Assembly (NCBI GenBank): GCA_964036275.1
Contig: OZ038438.1
Span: 13,100,720-13,164,719, forward strand
Reading direction: 5' to 3'
Length of the DNA stretch: 64,000 bases
DNA from: Litoditis marina
Taxonomy: Eukaryota > Nematoda > Chromadorea > Rhabditida > Rhabditidae
The position numbers and the translations under genes were made by a program. The notes beneath the pieces are model-generated. The model had not been told where the DNA came from. It searched no databases and was given only the letters and a program-made list of their open reading frames with translations. Below, piece after piece: positions 47,677 to 59,639 of this stretch; the stretch's first letter is position 1, and the number at the start of each line of letters is the position of its first letter.

Positions 47677-50600
47677 TTAGATAGATTCACTTCCGGGGGC
47701 TTTCCATCCTCCAAAAGCAGACGAAATTTCCTCGGCCGCAGAAATGAGTAGATTGTCCGAGTTGGGACCTCCGATTATCTAATTTATATGTAAAATCACA
47801 AAACAGAGATCACATATGTAATAGAAACATTATTGAAGCCCTGTTCTGTTGGAATAATTGCCACATATACATATACATGTTTATTCATACACCTCAAGAT
47901 TTTGCTGGTAAAATGCTAGTTCCAAATACAGACTTACCATGACTCCAGTAGGAATGCCATCAGGAGAAAGACCCATAGGACATTGTACAGCTGGCAGTCC
48001 CAGTAAATTGGCGATACCGAGATGGGTCAAATTAGTCGTTTTGAAGAGAAACTCATTGTGGAACGGGGCCAGCGTAGTAAGACTGTAACCATAATCATAA
48101 ATAGAGGGCGGGGAGTCGCCTCAGACAGTCTAACACAATCATTCAATATGAATTATTGTTATATTGAAAAAAACGATAGCGTTGGTCTATTTTGGTTTTG
48201 TTTGTTCGTAAATCTTCTGCTGAACCAGTGAATTTAGCAGTATACATATGTTTTTCCAGGTGTCCAGTGAAGCGGAGTTTTCGGAGCGAATAGCATTCGT
48301 GGGTGATCGTATTATGATTGACTGACCTGGGGTAGAACAACATTCCATTGGAACCGAGTAAACTTGAGATCGAATTTCTCATTCTATCTCTTTCCTCGTG
48401 TAACTAAAACAAAAGTAGTTTTTTTCAAAAATAGTTGAAAAGTAAATAGATTCTTATACATAAAAAAACTCTAGAATGATTTGGAAAGGTATATGTCTTT
48501 GTTCAATGTTTACGTTAGACCAATTCCTGAATATTGCTCCGAGATATTCAGCCCTCCTCCCAAATCTAGACTGTGTTGTCGTTTAGAGGCTCCATTGAGA
48601 AAGTTTACAAAAACTGTATGTATTCGTTGCAAAATCCCGTTTGTTTCGTACAAAGACAGACTTTCTAAGCTTAATACCCAATCGAGTTATGCTAGAAGAA
48701 TCGCTATTGATTTACTCCAAGCGCACAAAATTCTGAATAAAAAGTCACAATTGGTCAGGTGTCCTTTTGTTCTGAGCAGAAATATCAGACACAAAAGTAG
48801 GTTAATTCGTCAACTCAATGTATATCGTTATGATAACTGGTTCTTTTCTCGTGCTGAACGTCATTGGAACTCATTCAATAGAAATGAATCTGATATGCTA
48901 TCAATAGGTCAACTACGTGCGAGATTGAAAAATATTGATGTCAGATTGTTCGGTGAGGTACCACGTTTTTTAACATAAACACTACTGTAATTGTTTTCTC
49001 CTTCTCTTCGCTCTGTACCATGTTTACTTGTTTACGATGTATTCGTTTTCTGCGATTTTTCATTAAACGCTCCCTTGTAAGTTGACTGCGTCTTCAACAC
49101 GCAACCCCTTGGGATCCGTATTCGCCATAGGTACTCTTATCATTTTTCATGATACTTTCATAATTTGTACTGTGTTTAACCTATGCGAATGAACTTTTTA
49201 TTATTATTATTATTATTATTATCATTTATTGTCTCAAACTTTTTCCACGTTTTCCCACCATCGTACTTCGGTATTGGATTGGACACCTTCTTCGTGAAAC
49301 CTTGAAAAACGTGAAAGTTCATTCTGGAGCTGGACACATGATGATCACCATCAGTGACGAAGTTAGCTTACTTGTTCAACAAAGTCGGGGCCCAGCTCTG
49401 TCGACATCCCTCCGATCAGTATATTGAAAATGGTGTGATTCGAGTGTCCAATCATCCACTTAGCAAGTTCCAGCTTGCAATTCACTGGTTCAGTAGAAGA
49501 ACGAGGACCCTATAAAGCTGGTAATGATGCAAATATTCTTAGATTAACGAAGGACGATTATGTGGTCCAATAGCAACGCTCCAGTTCTTTAAACTGCAAT
49601 ACATTTTCCAATTGCAGTTTAAAGGACCGTTGACACTGGATTGGTCCACATAATCGTCCGACTTTAACCACAATTTACATTTTTCTTTTCTTGTACATGA
49701 AATGGTTTTACAACTTTTGATCTTTTGAAAACATCTGACTCACTTGCACCTCTCATAGCGTAGATTATCTGAACTAACTGGTGGATAGTTTGCAATGTTA
49801 CCTTTGGTAGACATTGGAGATCGAGGTTCAACCATACATTCAGATTCATTTAGAGATACTCAATGATTGGCTCGTTATTGTTTGCTTCTCTAGTTGTGGA
49901 ATTCAAAAGCAAGCGAAGTTTACTGTTTTGTCTCCCAGTAGATATTTTCAGTGAACCGAAGCGAATAATATAAAGTTCATGGCTCGTGTTTGGTTTTTGT
50001 TGTTTGTGGTGCCAACATTATGCAGAGCACAAGAAACAAGGAACATGACTCCGCGCGGTATAGGAGCATTTTAAAATTCAAATCTGCTTACGATCAAGGC
50101 AACATCCGTTAAATAATTTATGATAAGATGAAAAAGAGTTGAAACGAAACTGAAAAGCGTAATAGGTGGGTTTGTATGATGAAATGATTCCACGCCAAAA
50201 ATATAGGAAGTACACGAGAGTCAACTAACCAGAGGAGAGGCCATAAGTTGAGCGAATGTAGGATCTAGCCTATCCATAAATGAAGATGCGTTCATGTCAA
50301 TTCCATTTTTTCTCAGAGGAATTATAATCTTGTTCGAGTTCAATCCGTACTTTTCTTCGAAGTGGTGTACAGCCTGTAAAAAATAACTTCAGAAAAATAG
50401 GAAAACACCGGAAAAATCAATCACAGGATAGAGCTGAACTTTTTCTCTTACATTTCTCTCAAAGCGTACGTACATCACCTTCATCATTGATTCTTTTGTT
50501 TCTGTGCTCAGTGGTTCCATCAACTGGTAATCGGCCAATCCATCGGCGTAGAACATTCGTGCTGTCCTGATATCAGAAGGAGTGTCCAATGATTTTCCCA

Positions 50601-53600
50601 TGGGGTGATCCCCGATCATCACCTGAAAGTTTATGGAGTAAACGAGATGTTCTCATTTCAGAAAGTTTTCATTTTTATTTTTATCATTTCGAAAAACTAC
50701 TCGTCGAGTCCGCTTTAAAGTTGGCGGTCTAATAGGCTTGGGACTGTCTGAGGGTATTGGAACTATGAGGTTCATGTTTTTCAGGTTTACCATATTGGGA
50801 TAATGACTCTGCTCTGACGCTACAGATTCACCGAGTAAAAAAATAACGAACCTTTGAAATTATTCGGATATCTTCGCCAAATCTGGTGATTGGACCATTC
50901 CTCGCCATAATGTCAAATGCGTAAGTATTCTCCCTAAAGTCGGGAATATGGTCTCCGCTCCTGCAGTGAATTACTCCTAGAATCAAACATTGATCGAGTA
51001 AAACTGTTAAAGAGCAGAATCAACTAAACTAAACAAAATCCTTCAGTAACCTTGTACGCAAATCATATTTTATCATGAACGCTGCCTAAAACACCAGCTT
51101 GCTAAAATATTTTTCGCATATTCACCTTATTTTGTTTCAATATATTCATAATATTTCTTAATAATACCAACCAGGTGAAGCCATATATCCAAACACTCCG
51201 TTGACAAAAGATGGCAACCGAATACTACCAGCCAAGTCACTGCCAACTCCAAACTGAAATTAAATGCTTCGATGAAAAACTATTTCTCAGCTACTATGCG
51301 AGAAACTATGAATGAAATCTGAATATATACGTTCTGACCACGGTTCTCGTGCTCTGCATTCTTATCAAACTGTTTTCTCGGAATGGAGAAGACGGGAGTT
51401 TTGTTGTACAGAACCGTTAAATCTCGGCTTCAATGCGTGTGTTTCTACACGACCAATAGTTCCCAGAATAATGCGAATACTGCTCACCAAACTGGCACCA
51501 GCACCGTGAAGAGCTCCTTCCCCGCCACTAGAACCACCCGGAGTCCTTCGAGAGTCAAACGGATTCAGGGTTCGACCATACAATGCGTTTTGGGACTCGA
51601 TCCATAAGCAAAGCTCCGGAACATTGGTGTAGGCCAGAAAAATTGCACCAGCATCAAGCACCCTTGGAATAAAAATATCATTGTTATAGTTCACACCAAT
51701 CCTACTGAGACTCCTACAGTAAATTTACAAATTTCCCGGGGGCTGTTGTGAAGCTGGATATTTTGACTATATCGGTCACAATTAGTAAACAATCAATATG
51801 CTAGATAATTTTGGGGATACTTACAGGTTGTTTAGAGGCTGCGATCGTCATTCGGCAGCAACACTTTGTAACTATTGGTTCTACAATAGAGCTAGGCGCT
51901 TTTACTAAGGTTAGTTATTTCATAATCGCATAATCATAAGGGCACGTTAACTGAAAACTCTTTTCTATGACTTTCAAAACTCATATGACATAAATTATAG
52001 AATCACAATAACCCTGTTATTCTGACTGAGCCAACATCAATAAGTTTATTGGAACAACCTTTGCGGGATCGATCCCGTGTTGTCAACCCGGGACTCTTTC
52101 CGACTGACGACACCAGAAGTCACGATTTGACCTTTCAAGCAAATCGCGTCTTTCATTGTGAATGGGAGTCCTAGTAGTGGATGACTGTTCATGTACTGAA
52201 ACTGATCCAAATGTCCGCACACGACTACTGATTATGATAGCAACCTTACGTTTATTATCGTTTTTGGGAACATTGAAAAAACCGAATTGGTACGCAATTA
52301 GTCATCGCTACTAATAAACAGACACATCTGACCGAGAAAAAAACCACCGCTGTTGCCTGCCGCTCTGGAACTTGGCGGCGACTCGCCGGCGGGAAGGGGG
52401 GGTCGCTGGGATACCGCAAGCGAGTGGCCGGCGACACTGGTCGCGGGCGGGTCGCCACTTGAACCGAAGCTTCCAAATTGTCGCCGGCGAGTCGCCAAAC
52501 ATTTCGGATTGTCCCTGGGGTCGCTCGCGAGTCGCCTAAGCCGAAAATATTTTTCCATCGAGAACACCCAAAAAAGGTTGAGTGCATTTTGTGGGTAAAC
52601 TGAACGGCTATGACAAAAATGATACCGAAAGACGACTTTTTTCTGTATAAGTTATATGAACCGGAACATGAACAGAGCTTGTCGCTGGCGTGGCGCCACT
52701 CATTTCGATGTGTTCCTCATATTGCCGGCGAATCGCCGAACTTGGAAGCCTTTGATAACAACAAGATTTTTCATTCCAGTTTGTTGTGAGGTATAAACGT
52801 GTGCGAGAAAGTAAAATGCGATTTGTGCGTCTTCAATAGTGATTTTGAGAAGAAATTTGGAAACTGTCGCCTGCGACTCGCCAAGTAGCGTTATTCAATA
52901 TCAATAGCTAGTTAGTTGGAGCACGATTAAAAGGGAGTTTTGATCTAACCATGCTTGATAACAAATAGTATAATATCATAATTTGAGTGAGATGGAATGT
53001 TTACATAAACTTACCATCTCACTCAAATTATGACTAGAACTTATGAGATCGCATTTGAGATCTGCCGGTGTAGTGCGTATGGAACTTATCAGAGCAGCCG
53101 TTTCGCTATGCATCCACTATAAACCAACCGTCAAGTAAAGAGGTACTATTTGATATTATTCAAGGTATTACATATCTGTTACGAAACATACTCTCAATGG
53201 CCAAAACATGTCACTTTAGGAAAAGAAACAAGATTTTAAACACCGTTTATTGCTATCGTGATATAACCGAAAAACAGTGGGATATTCTTCAACAATCTCG
53301 GAATTTATTCGCAATAGAATCATTACGGTTTATTTGCAATCATTAGTTAGTCCGACCATGCTCTGGGTGCGCAATACTTAGCTCTTCGCTGCCTCCTCAG
53401 ACTGTAGAAGGATGGCCGAGAGGATGTGGATTTGATTCCGGAGAGTGACAAATGGATGTTTAATTAAGAAAATGATTGGTAACTCACGCCAATTATGATT
53501 TCTCGGCTCGTTAACAAGTTAATTTATTTTTGGAAAAATATTTTCTGTTACAGAAATGTCATTGCTAAAAAGTAGAGTGGTTAATCAATTCCGAAAATCA

Positions 53601-54818
53601 ATTCAATTCAATTCCGATTCTAACCAATTCTCGGAAAATTCCGAAATTTCAATTCCAATTCTTTCATCATTTCAAAAAACCAATTCAATTCAATTCCGAT
53701 TCCAATCAATTCTTCAAAATCGCGAAAATTTCAATTCCAATTCTTTCAATGTTTTCAAAAACCAATTCAATTCAATTCCTATTCCGACCAATTCCGACCA
53801 ATTCTCAAAAAATCAATTCCAATTTCAATTCTTAGAGCATTTTTTCGGCAAAAAAGTTCGTAAAACAGCTCTTACATTTGAACAAGATAGAACAAGACAA
53901 GAAACTGTCATTTTCCACACGTTTTAAATTTCAATTCTGGATCAATTCCGGACCAATTCCGATTCTTTTACCAATTCTCAAGAAAAACCAATTCAATTCA
54001 ATTCCATTTTTTTCTGGCTGTCAAAAACCAATTCAATTCAATTCCGATTTTCTCTCAACAAAACCAATTCAATTCAATTCAATTCTCAGGAATTGGTTTC
54101 ACCCAAAAATCAATTTAATTCAATTTTTCGGAATTGGTTTTCAATTCTTTTCAATTTCAATTCCAATTCAATTCAATTCCTTAACCACCCTACTAAAAAG
54201 CGAAAGAATCATATTTGGTAATTGGCGACTCGCCATTGATTCCTTCCGGCGACATCGCCGGCGACCCGTCATCGAATTCCATAGCGTGCAGCATTTCTGC
54301 ACGGAAACAATGGGAAAGCCACCCTTCGCTCTCGAATTGCAGCGATCTCCGCATTCATGCGGGAAAAAACAATACATATCGATTACAAACCTGTTTTAGC
54401 TCTTCATCATTTTTCGAGGCGATGAGAGTGTCTACGTCTCTCGCTCTCTCGCGGGCCTCTTCGTAGTTTGAACGAACAACAGCGTTGATGTCTGGATTCA
54501 CTTCTTCTATTCTTTTTATGTAAGATTCAATCAGATCGATACTTCTGACCTGAAAATGTTTTCTAAGTGATAATTTGAGAAAACCAATGAAGTACACAAA
54601 TCGAGTTTATTTTTGGTTGGAAAACTAACCTTTCTGCTCATCAGAAGTTTCCTCATTTCTGTGGCACTAGTCAGAACTAAGCGGTCCGTAGATGGTTTCA
54701 CCACTTTCTTTTGGCGGAACACATTCAGCAACCAGAATACCAGATAGAGACATTGGAAGTACAGAAATACACATCCATCAATAATTGGATCTCGTAATCT
54801 TTCCAGAATAAAAGTCAT
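47677..54818 (-). CDS. Fatty-acid amide hydrolase (FAAH2-like), tandem copy B, complete
   Basis: Twelve exons: 54818-54630, 54549-54391, 52195-52059, 51662-51488, 51253-51172, 50976-50852, 50622-50479, 50373-50230, 49509-49372, 48403-48327, 48082-47938, 47778-47677; 538 residues. Intron positions and phases equal those of copy A. K131, S206 and S230 are conserved; here the motif is GSDLAGSIR, the ordinary form. Exons 1, 2, 3, 4, 7 and 11 are almost identical to copy A, while exons 6, 8 and 9 differ clearly (for example VIHCRSGDH against VILTPSGDH; MNASSFMDRLDPTFAQLM against MQYSSFLEKEGLTYSQTL). Two single-codon length differences (exons 6 and 9) explain the size. Introns share almost nothing with copy A and carry their own inserted elements. 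No disabling change is seen, so both copies are probably active, perhaps with different acyl-chain preference. Confidence 0.95.
48481..49226 (+). mobile_element. Non-LTR retrotransposon remnant 2 in FAAH copy B intron 9
   Basis: A 165-codon frame reads YMSLFNVYVRPIPEYCSEIF, LEAPLRKFTKTV, VSYKDRLSKLNTQSSYARR, then NWFFSRAERHWNSFN and RLKNIDVRLFGEVP, the end of a Jockey/CR1-type reverse transcriptase, followed by an untranslated part and an (ATT)n tail at 49200-49221. It is 5'-truncated and oriented opposite to the host gene. It is related to remnant 1 but diverged. Confidence 0.82.
49550..49660. mobile_element. Fold-back MITE, family 2, copy B
   Basis: GGACGATTATGTGGTCCAAT is mirrored by TTGGTCCACATAATCGTCC, with inner arms TTTAAACTGCAAT and ATTGCAGTTTAAA. 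It matches the element at 14168-14281 over its length and lies in intron 8 of FAAH copy B. Confidence 0.75.
51685..51765. mobile_element. MITE family 1, short internally deleted copy
   Basis: It begins TATAGTTCACACCAATCC, includes CCTACTGAGACTCCTACAG, and ends GAAGCTGGATATTTTGACTA(TA). The ends correspond to the two ends of the 12894-13128 element. It lies 23 bases from exon 4 of FAAH copy B, in intron 3. Confidence 0.5.
52350..52880. repeat. GC-rich segment with repeated GTCGCCGGCGA-type palindromes in FAAH-B intron 2
   Basis: Short palindromic words (GGCGACTCGCCGGCG, GTCGCCGGCGAGTCGCC, GGTCGCTCGCGAGTCGCC, GCCGGCGAATCGCC, TCGCCTGCGACTCGCC) recur here and again at 54218-54272, in an otherwise AT-rich intron. 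This looks like a DNA element with subterminal binding-site repeats, its two ends about 1.9 kb apart and separated by later simple-sequence growth. Terminal repeats and target duplication could not be defined. Confidence 0.5.
52977..53032. repeat. Perfect 19-bp inverted repeat (hairpin)
   Basis: CATAATTTGAGTGAGATGG and CCATCTCACTCAAATTATG are exact reverse complements separated by an 18-base loop. It lies in FAAH-B intron 2. Confidence 0.9.
53586..54182. repeat. Degenerate (AATTC)-rich satellite-like array
   Basis: About 600 bases built of CAATTC and CAATTCAATTCAATTCC words, with a loose higher-order period near 100 bases (AAAAACCAATTCAATTCAAT returns at about 53670, 53757, 53985 and 54024). 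Toward the right end the inverted form GGAATTGGTTT also appears. Any protein frames through it are by-products of the repeat. Confidence 0.8.
54218..54272. repeat. Right-hand block of GC palindromes in FAAH-B intron 2
   Basis: TTGGCGACTCGCCATTG and CCGGCGACATCGCCGGCGAC match the motif set at 52350-52880 and may mark the other end of the same element. Confidence 0.45.
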
Positions 54819-56112
54819 CGAATAAAAGTGAAAGAGATGGGCTGTAGCGAAAGTAACTGGGAATGATCTAAAACGAACAATCTTATCTGAAAGTTTTTCC
54901 TCAAATAATAGACAGAATGTGTGACAGGTGACCGAAGATAGTAGCTGGTGACAGATTCTGAAAAATACTCGGTTATTACACAACCCTGATAGGTTCAACC
55001 ATGTACTTAATAACAGTTCAGGTTAAATATTTGCACAGATAGTAATGTTTACCATTCGAACAAAATATATAGATGTGTGACACTGGAGTATCATAATAGC
55101 TGTCGTGTGAAATGTTCGAATCAAAATAAAAAACAAACTGGAATTTCAGTGAGAGCAAGATTCAAAAATTATGCCACAACTAAGATCATTTAAAAAATTT
55201 GTTATCCACTAACTGAACTCAATTTTTAGTACAAAACTTGAAATAATTGGGGAACATCCGTAGAGGAATAAAAAGGTTCAGAAAGAGAAAAATTGCAGAA
55301 CAAACTAACACAAGGTGCAGTCAGAAACTGTCAGAAATATGGGTTGAATTTGTGAATAGGCACATGATGACGGAATGCGTTGGAAACAGCGGTGCTCGAA
55401 GAAGCATAAACAAAAATATCACAGTCATCATACGTCTAACAAGACTCCTTTTAGATGTCTACCAGAATATATAAAGTTGAATTTCCGCTTGTTAGTCATC
55501 GACCCGCGGGATTTTTCGAACAATACATCATACATGATACAAAACCGCCAAGAATTTTCTCCTACCCTAATCGTTGACGTGGGTGCTCAGATGTTTTCAT
55601 TAAAGTAGTATAAATCTACTTCGGCCCCAACCTCAATTAATTTAGCACAAAAGGCAGGGGCTGAAACCCTGGAGTGCCCTTCCCTGAGCAATAACAGAGG
55701 ACTAAGTTACAGACTAATTTATATCAGGCAGGTTAAATATTAACAACAATACAATTAATAGGAGATTATCACATATACTACGGTTATTATCAGGATTCAG
55801 ACCAAGATAGATCCCAAAGATACGAAAGTATCTTGGCTGGTACAGGGAAGGGGGGTTGACCCTGCCTCTTGCACTGATAGGACGTTTGGTCCCGAACAGA
55901 GCGAGAGAACAGGCTCATAACAAATTCACAGAAGAAAAAAAATAAGACAGAGTGGCTGGCGGCTCAGAGTTGCCGTATCGGAAACGAAATTATTGGTATC
56001 TCTCAAACAACTCCATTGAAAACTTTTCCCTACGCAAATCAGAAAAATTTATATTTTCAGGCTAGTATTCATTGGTTTGTTCGCATGCTGCCGTTTTGAT
56101 TCAAAGTAAATG
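54819..56112. other. Spacer upstream of FAAH copy B
   Basis: Expected to hold the FAAH-B promoter. The first 50 or so bases resemble those upstream of copy A, after which similarity ends. No gene or clear repeat seen; 55640-55700 has unusual GC-rich words but no family. Confidence 0.4.
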
Positions 56113-57122
56113 TTAAAGAGACCATTTCCCTAAAATCTGAAATGCATGAAACATCTCGAATCTGAAAAAAATGATCCAATCGTGTTCCAGTAGTTTCTTA
56201 ATGCCCTTACAACACTAGAAAGTTGTTTTTCCGCTTGGGTGGTTGTACGTATTGTAAAATCCCTAGTTCCGCATTTAGAAATAGGAAACTCAAATTTGTC
56301 ACTTTAGAATTTAGAATAAATACGACAGATCTCATTTTGATCCATAAAATCATAACTGGACAATGTGGATTAAGTGCAACAGACCTTTTCACGTTCAAAC
56401 CTTCACGTACTAGGGGTTCTTGCGCGAAATTCAGCTTCCACACCCCAAAAACTAGCCAACGTGCCAAGTTTTTCACAGTACGGGCTGGATCCAAATACTT
56501 GAAATTGAGCAAGAAATTCAAAACACCGATGTCGTTATCAGCCGCAAAAAAGCACTTTAGGTGAATGCATTTAAATGAGACTTCTACTGTTTTTCTGTTC
56601 ATCCAGTGAGATTGGCCCAAATTATTTCATTAATTGTTTTCTTTTTCCGTTACTGGTAATCACCAAATGATGTTCCACGATTTCCGACTCTTATTTCCGC
56701 ATTTGAATGTTTTCGTTTCCTACTGCCGATGTTTTATTTTCTCCTCTTGTCTATCACATGCTTGCATGTAAATAAATAAATAAATCCATCAATAAGGCCA
56801 TTGAATAAATACAAGAGCCTGAACATATTCAGTGTGGCGCAATCAGGCTTGGTAAACTGGCTATTCAATCAATTTGATTTTTCACTTGAAATTTGAATTC
56901 TGATAGGTATTCAGAAGTATTGGAAACTTTTTTGTACGTTCATCACAATTTTGGATTTTTCGTACGTAACTCATTCGCGGCTACATTACGTATATCGATT
57001 TTATGATAAAACAGAGCAAGATGGAGGTCTGAGAGTTGTATGTCCGTATTTAGTTTCTCAAGCTCTATATGAGGAAACTGCAAACCTAAAACTCGTAATT
57101 AGAGAGAAATGGTCTCTTTAAG
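56113..57122. mobile_element. Element with TTAA-flanked inverted ends, containing a retroelement fragment
   Basis: TTAAAGAGACCATTTCCCTA at 56113 is matched in inverse orientation by AGAGAAATGGTCTCTTTAA ending at about 57122. If TTAA is the target duplication the inverted repeat starts AGAGACCATTTC, as in TTAA-specific MITEs. A non-LTR remnant lies inside (56220-56790), implying nested insertion. The long spacing makes it possible that these are two separate element ends. Confidence 0.45.
56220..56790 (+). mobile_element. Non-LTR retrotransposon remnant 3 (C-terminal fragment and tail)
   Basis: A 113-codon frame reads NRKLKFVTLEFRINTTDLIL, IHKIITGQCGLSATDLFTF, and TRGSCAKFSFHTPKTSQRAK, matching the end of CR1/Jockey-type reverse transcriptases (DLxxLYKIxxG, then a tR motif and an Ffs-type block). 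It is followed by an untranslated part and an (AAAT)n tail at 56769-56785. It differs from remnants 1 and 2, so it is another family. Confidence 0.65.
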
Positions 57123-57649
57123 GAATATGTGAACAAACGGGAACTATGAGAAAACGTGAGCCGTATGAGCTGTATATTGTTTGATTATTTAGTTTTGATG
57201 ACGAACTTGCTGATCCAAACCTCGTGACGGTCTTCATAGTTCTTACATGTCATTACATTCTCAGTAGTTCGAACCCAGGTATTACTTAGCTTCTATTTAT
57301 TTATTTATTCATTTTGAAGAATGTGGCACTCGCTCATCAGAGAAAAAGAAAGAAAATAGAGAAATAATTGAAGCCATAACATTTTGAATGGTTCACAGTT
57401 CACTTGGGGGGTTCCAATATTGGTATATTTGAATATATATTATTCTCGCCAACGCAATAACTTTATAATATTTGTAGATACGGAGAAAATCAACTGCATC
57501 ACCTTGTACGCACGCAATCCACCTTGTAAAGGTGGATCACGCACTTTTTTTGCTTTCGATTTCCTCAAAAATTTGGCCATGCACATTGGCCAATTTGGCC
57601 ATGGCCATGCAAACGCCCACTAAGACAACCTGCCACATACAGACGGATC
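57123..57649. other. Spacer before the satellite array
   Basis: Contains an (ATTT)n run at about 57294-57312, like a minus-strand retroelement tail, and no gene. GGCCATG words at 57580-57610 form short palindromes next to the array border. Confidence 0.4.
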
Positions 57650-57929
57650 AAATTGTTGTTTCCCATGGTCTACGCAACTTTCCCAATGGTAACTATAGAT
57701 GAGGGGTCGAACAAACAACAAATTGCGCGCCAAAAAGTCGTTATACGAAGGAACTATGGGTTTATTCCTCATTCGACACAGAAACCTCTTCTGTCTCCTG
57801 AGCACTTCTATATAAATGAAATGAACTCTTACTGATTTTTACTGACTCTGATTTTTATCATTTATACTTTGATTAATTTTCTTCCCTAAATAACCGAACA
57901 TTATCACTCCTCTTTTCCTCTCCGCTCCT

Positions 57930-57985
<56 letters not shown>

Positions 57986-59586
57986 TTTCTTTCTCTTTCT
58001 CGTTCTCTTTCTCCTACTCATGTTTGACACCAGTACGACTAGAAATTCTTTTCTTTCTAATATTCCACATTTGAAGCACTGGGCAAACACGTTTTCATAA
58101 TGTCTTTCTAATGTGTTTTATTCAGCTGTGACCTGTGACTGTGAAGTTGAACCGTAAAGCTCTTCACTCATATTTGTTCTCTTTCTGACTGCGCATATTT
58201 CACATTATAAAACACATTACTTAGCTTCATAAAATACTCTGACTCACTAGCTTTTCTTCTATTTTTCTATTTTTTACTGTTTGCAGCCGCAACTCTGCCC
58301 CGTGTTGTCCCGACCTGGCCGTACCGCCGTACTTCTCGCTCCCGAGTAGCCGCCATTTGGCCAGACCCGTCCCTCGCACATACACCCACATGGTTGGTTT
58401 ATGGTTTTGTATAGATTTTGTCCTTGTAGACCTACGGTCATTCCCACCTGAAAAATGGGTCCTATTTGAAGTAAATTTCTTAGATTTCCTATTCAAACAC
58501 ACTTTTTTTCACCAGTTAACGATGTTTTTCGAAACTATCATTTTGGTTTTCATCCCAATTTCATTTCTATAGGATTGATCAGTATACTTGGAACGGAGTA
58601 TTAATGGGTTGTATTCTCCCTTATCAGCAAGGTCCGCTGCTCAGGCCTTCTGGCGTGACACTAACGATTGTGGTCATTGTGTATGCATTCTTTTTGCAAC
58701 ATTTAATGCAAAGTATTTCGAAATTTTTCATAATATTTCTGCTCAGTTCACATATTTCTGATCATGACAAAAGATTTATTAAACTCAGCTATCTTTTTCT
58801 TCAAAAATACTGTTTTCTAAATGTGGAACTCACACAGCGAAAACAAAAACCACCGTGATGCTTTTCATCACAGTTTTGCATTGATATTGTTTTTCTCCAG
58901 CTGTGAACTACTTAAGCTATATACTTTTTTTCGATTTTTGCAAAACAATTTGAGCTGACAACCTGCGAAAATCGGAAAACTTGCTCTCTGTCGTTCTTTA
59001 TTTCTCGAAGTTTACAATCATTCTTTACCGGAGTTAGCTTTCACTGATTCTCAATATTTTGCATCGAAAATAGGCGATAACTCTCGTCTCATTTCTCTGG
59101 CTATTCGATCAACGTTTGAACAAAGTTGTTTGGAACCATATCGAGTACATGCAAATCGGGTATTTCCCACCACTCCAATCAGGCACCTCAACTTACCCCA
59201 ACGGGAAAAATGCTATCATCTATCAATAAACAACAACAAAAAAGGGGAACACAGAACTTTCACATATTCTTTTTTCAAAAGATCTACCTGACTTTGTCTC
59301 TCTACCTGTTTTTCTCGTAGTTGTATAGTTTGATTTACATTAGTTATAGCCCTAAACTGCTACATATCGCTTTTGATAATCAGAGTACACCCAAATTGTT
59401 GTTTCCCATGGTCTACGCAACTTTCCCAATGGTAACTATAGATGAGGGGTCAAACAAACAACAAATTGCGCGCCAAAAAGTCGTTATACGAAGGAACTAT
59501 GGGTTTATTCCTCATTCGACACAGAAACCTCTTCTCTCTTCAATAAATAACCAAACATTATCACTCCTCTTTTCCTCTCCGCTCCT

Positions 59587-59639
<53 letters not shown>

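Noticed and set aside
53340..53450. Third tRNA-like sequence with GGATTTGATTCCGG
   Set aside because: B-box-like word only; no A-box or arms at the right spacing.
53556..54399. 123- and 173-codon frames through the AATTC array
   Set aside because: Low-complexity Asn/Phe/Ser/Gln translation of the repeat.
58604..58858. 84-codon frame (start MGCILPYQQ) repeated in every satellite unit
   Set aside because: Its conservation equals that of the flanking non-coding satellite; hydrophobic AT-rich composition and no homology. Kept as repeat only.
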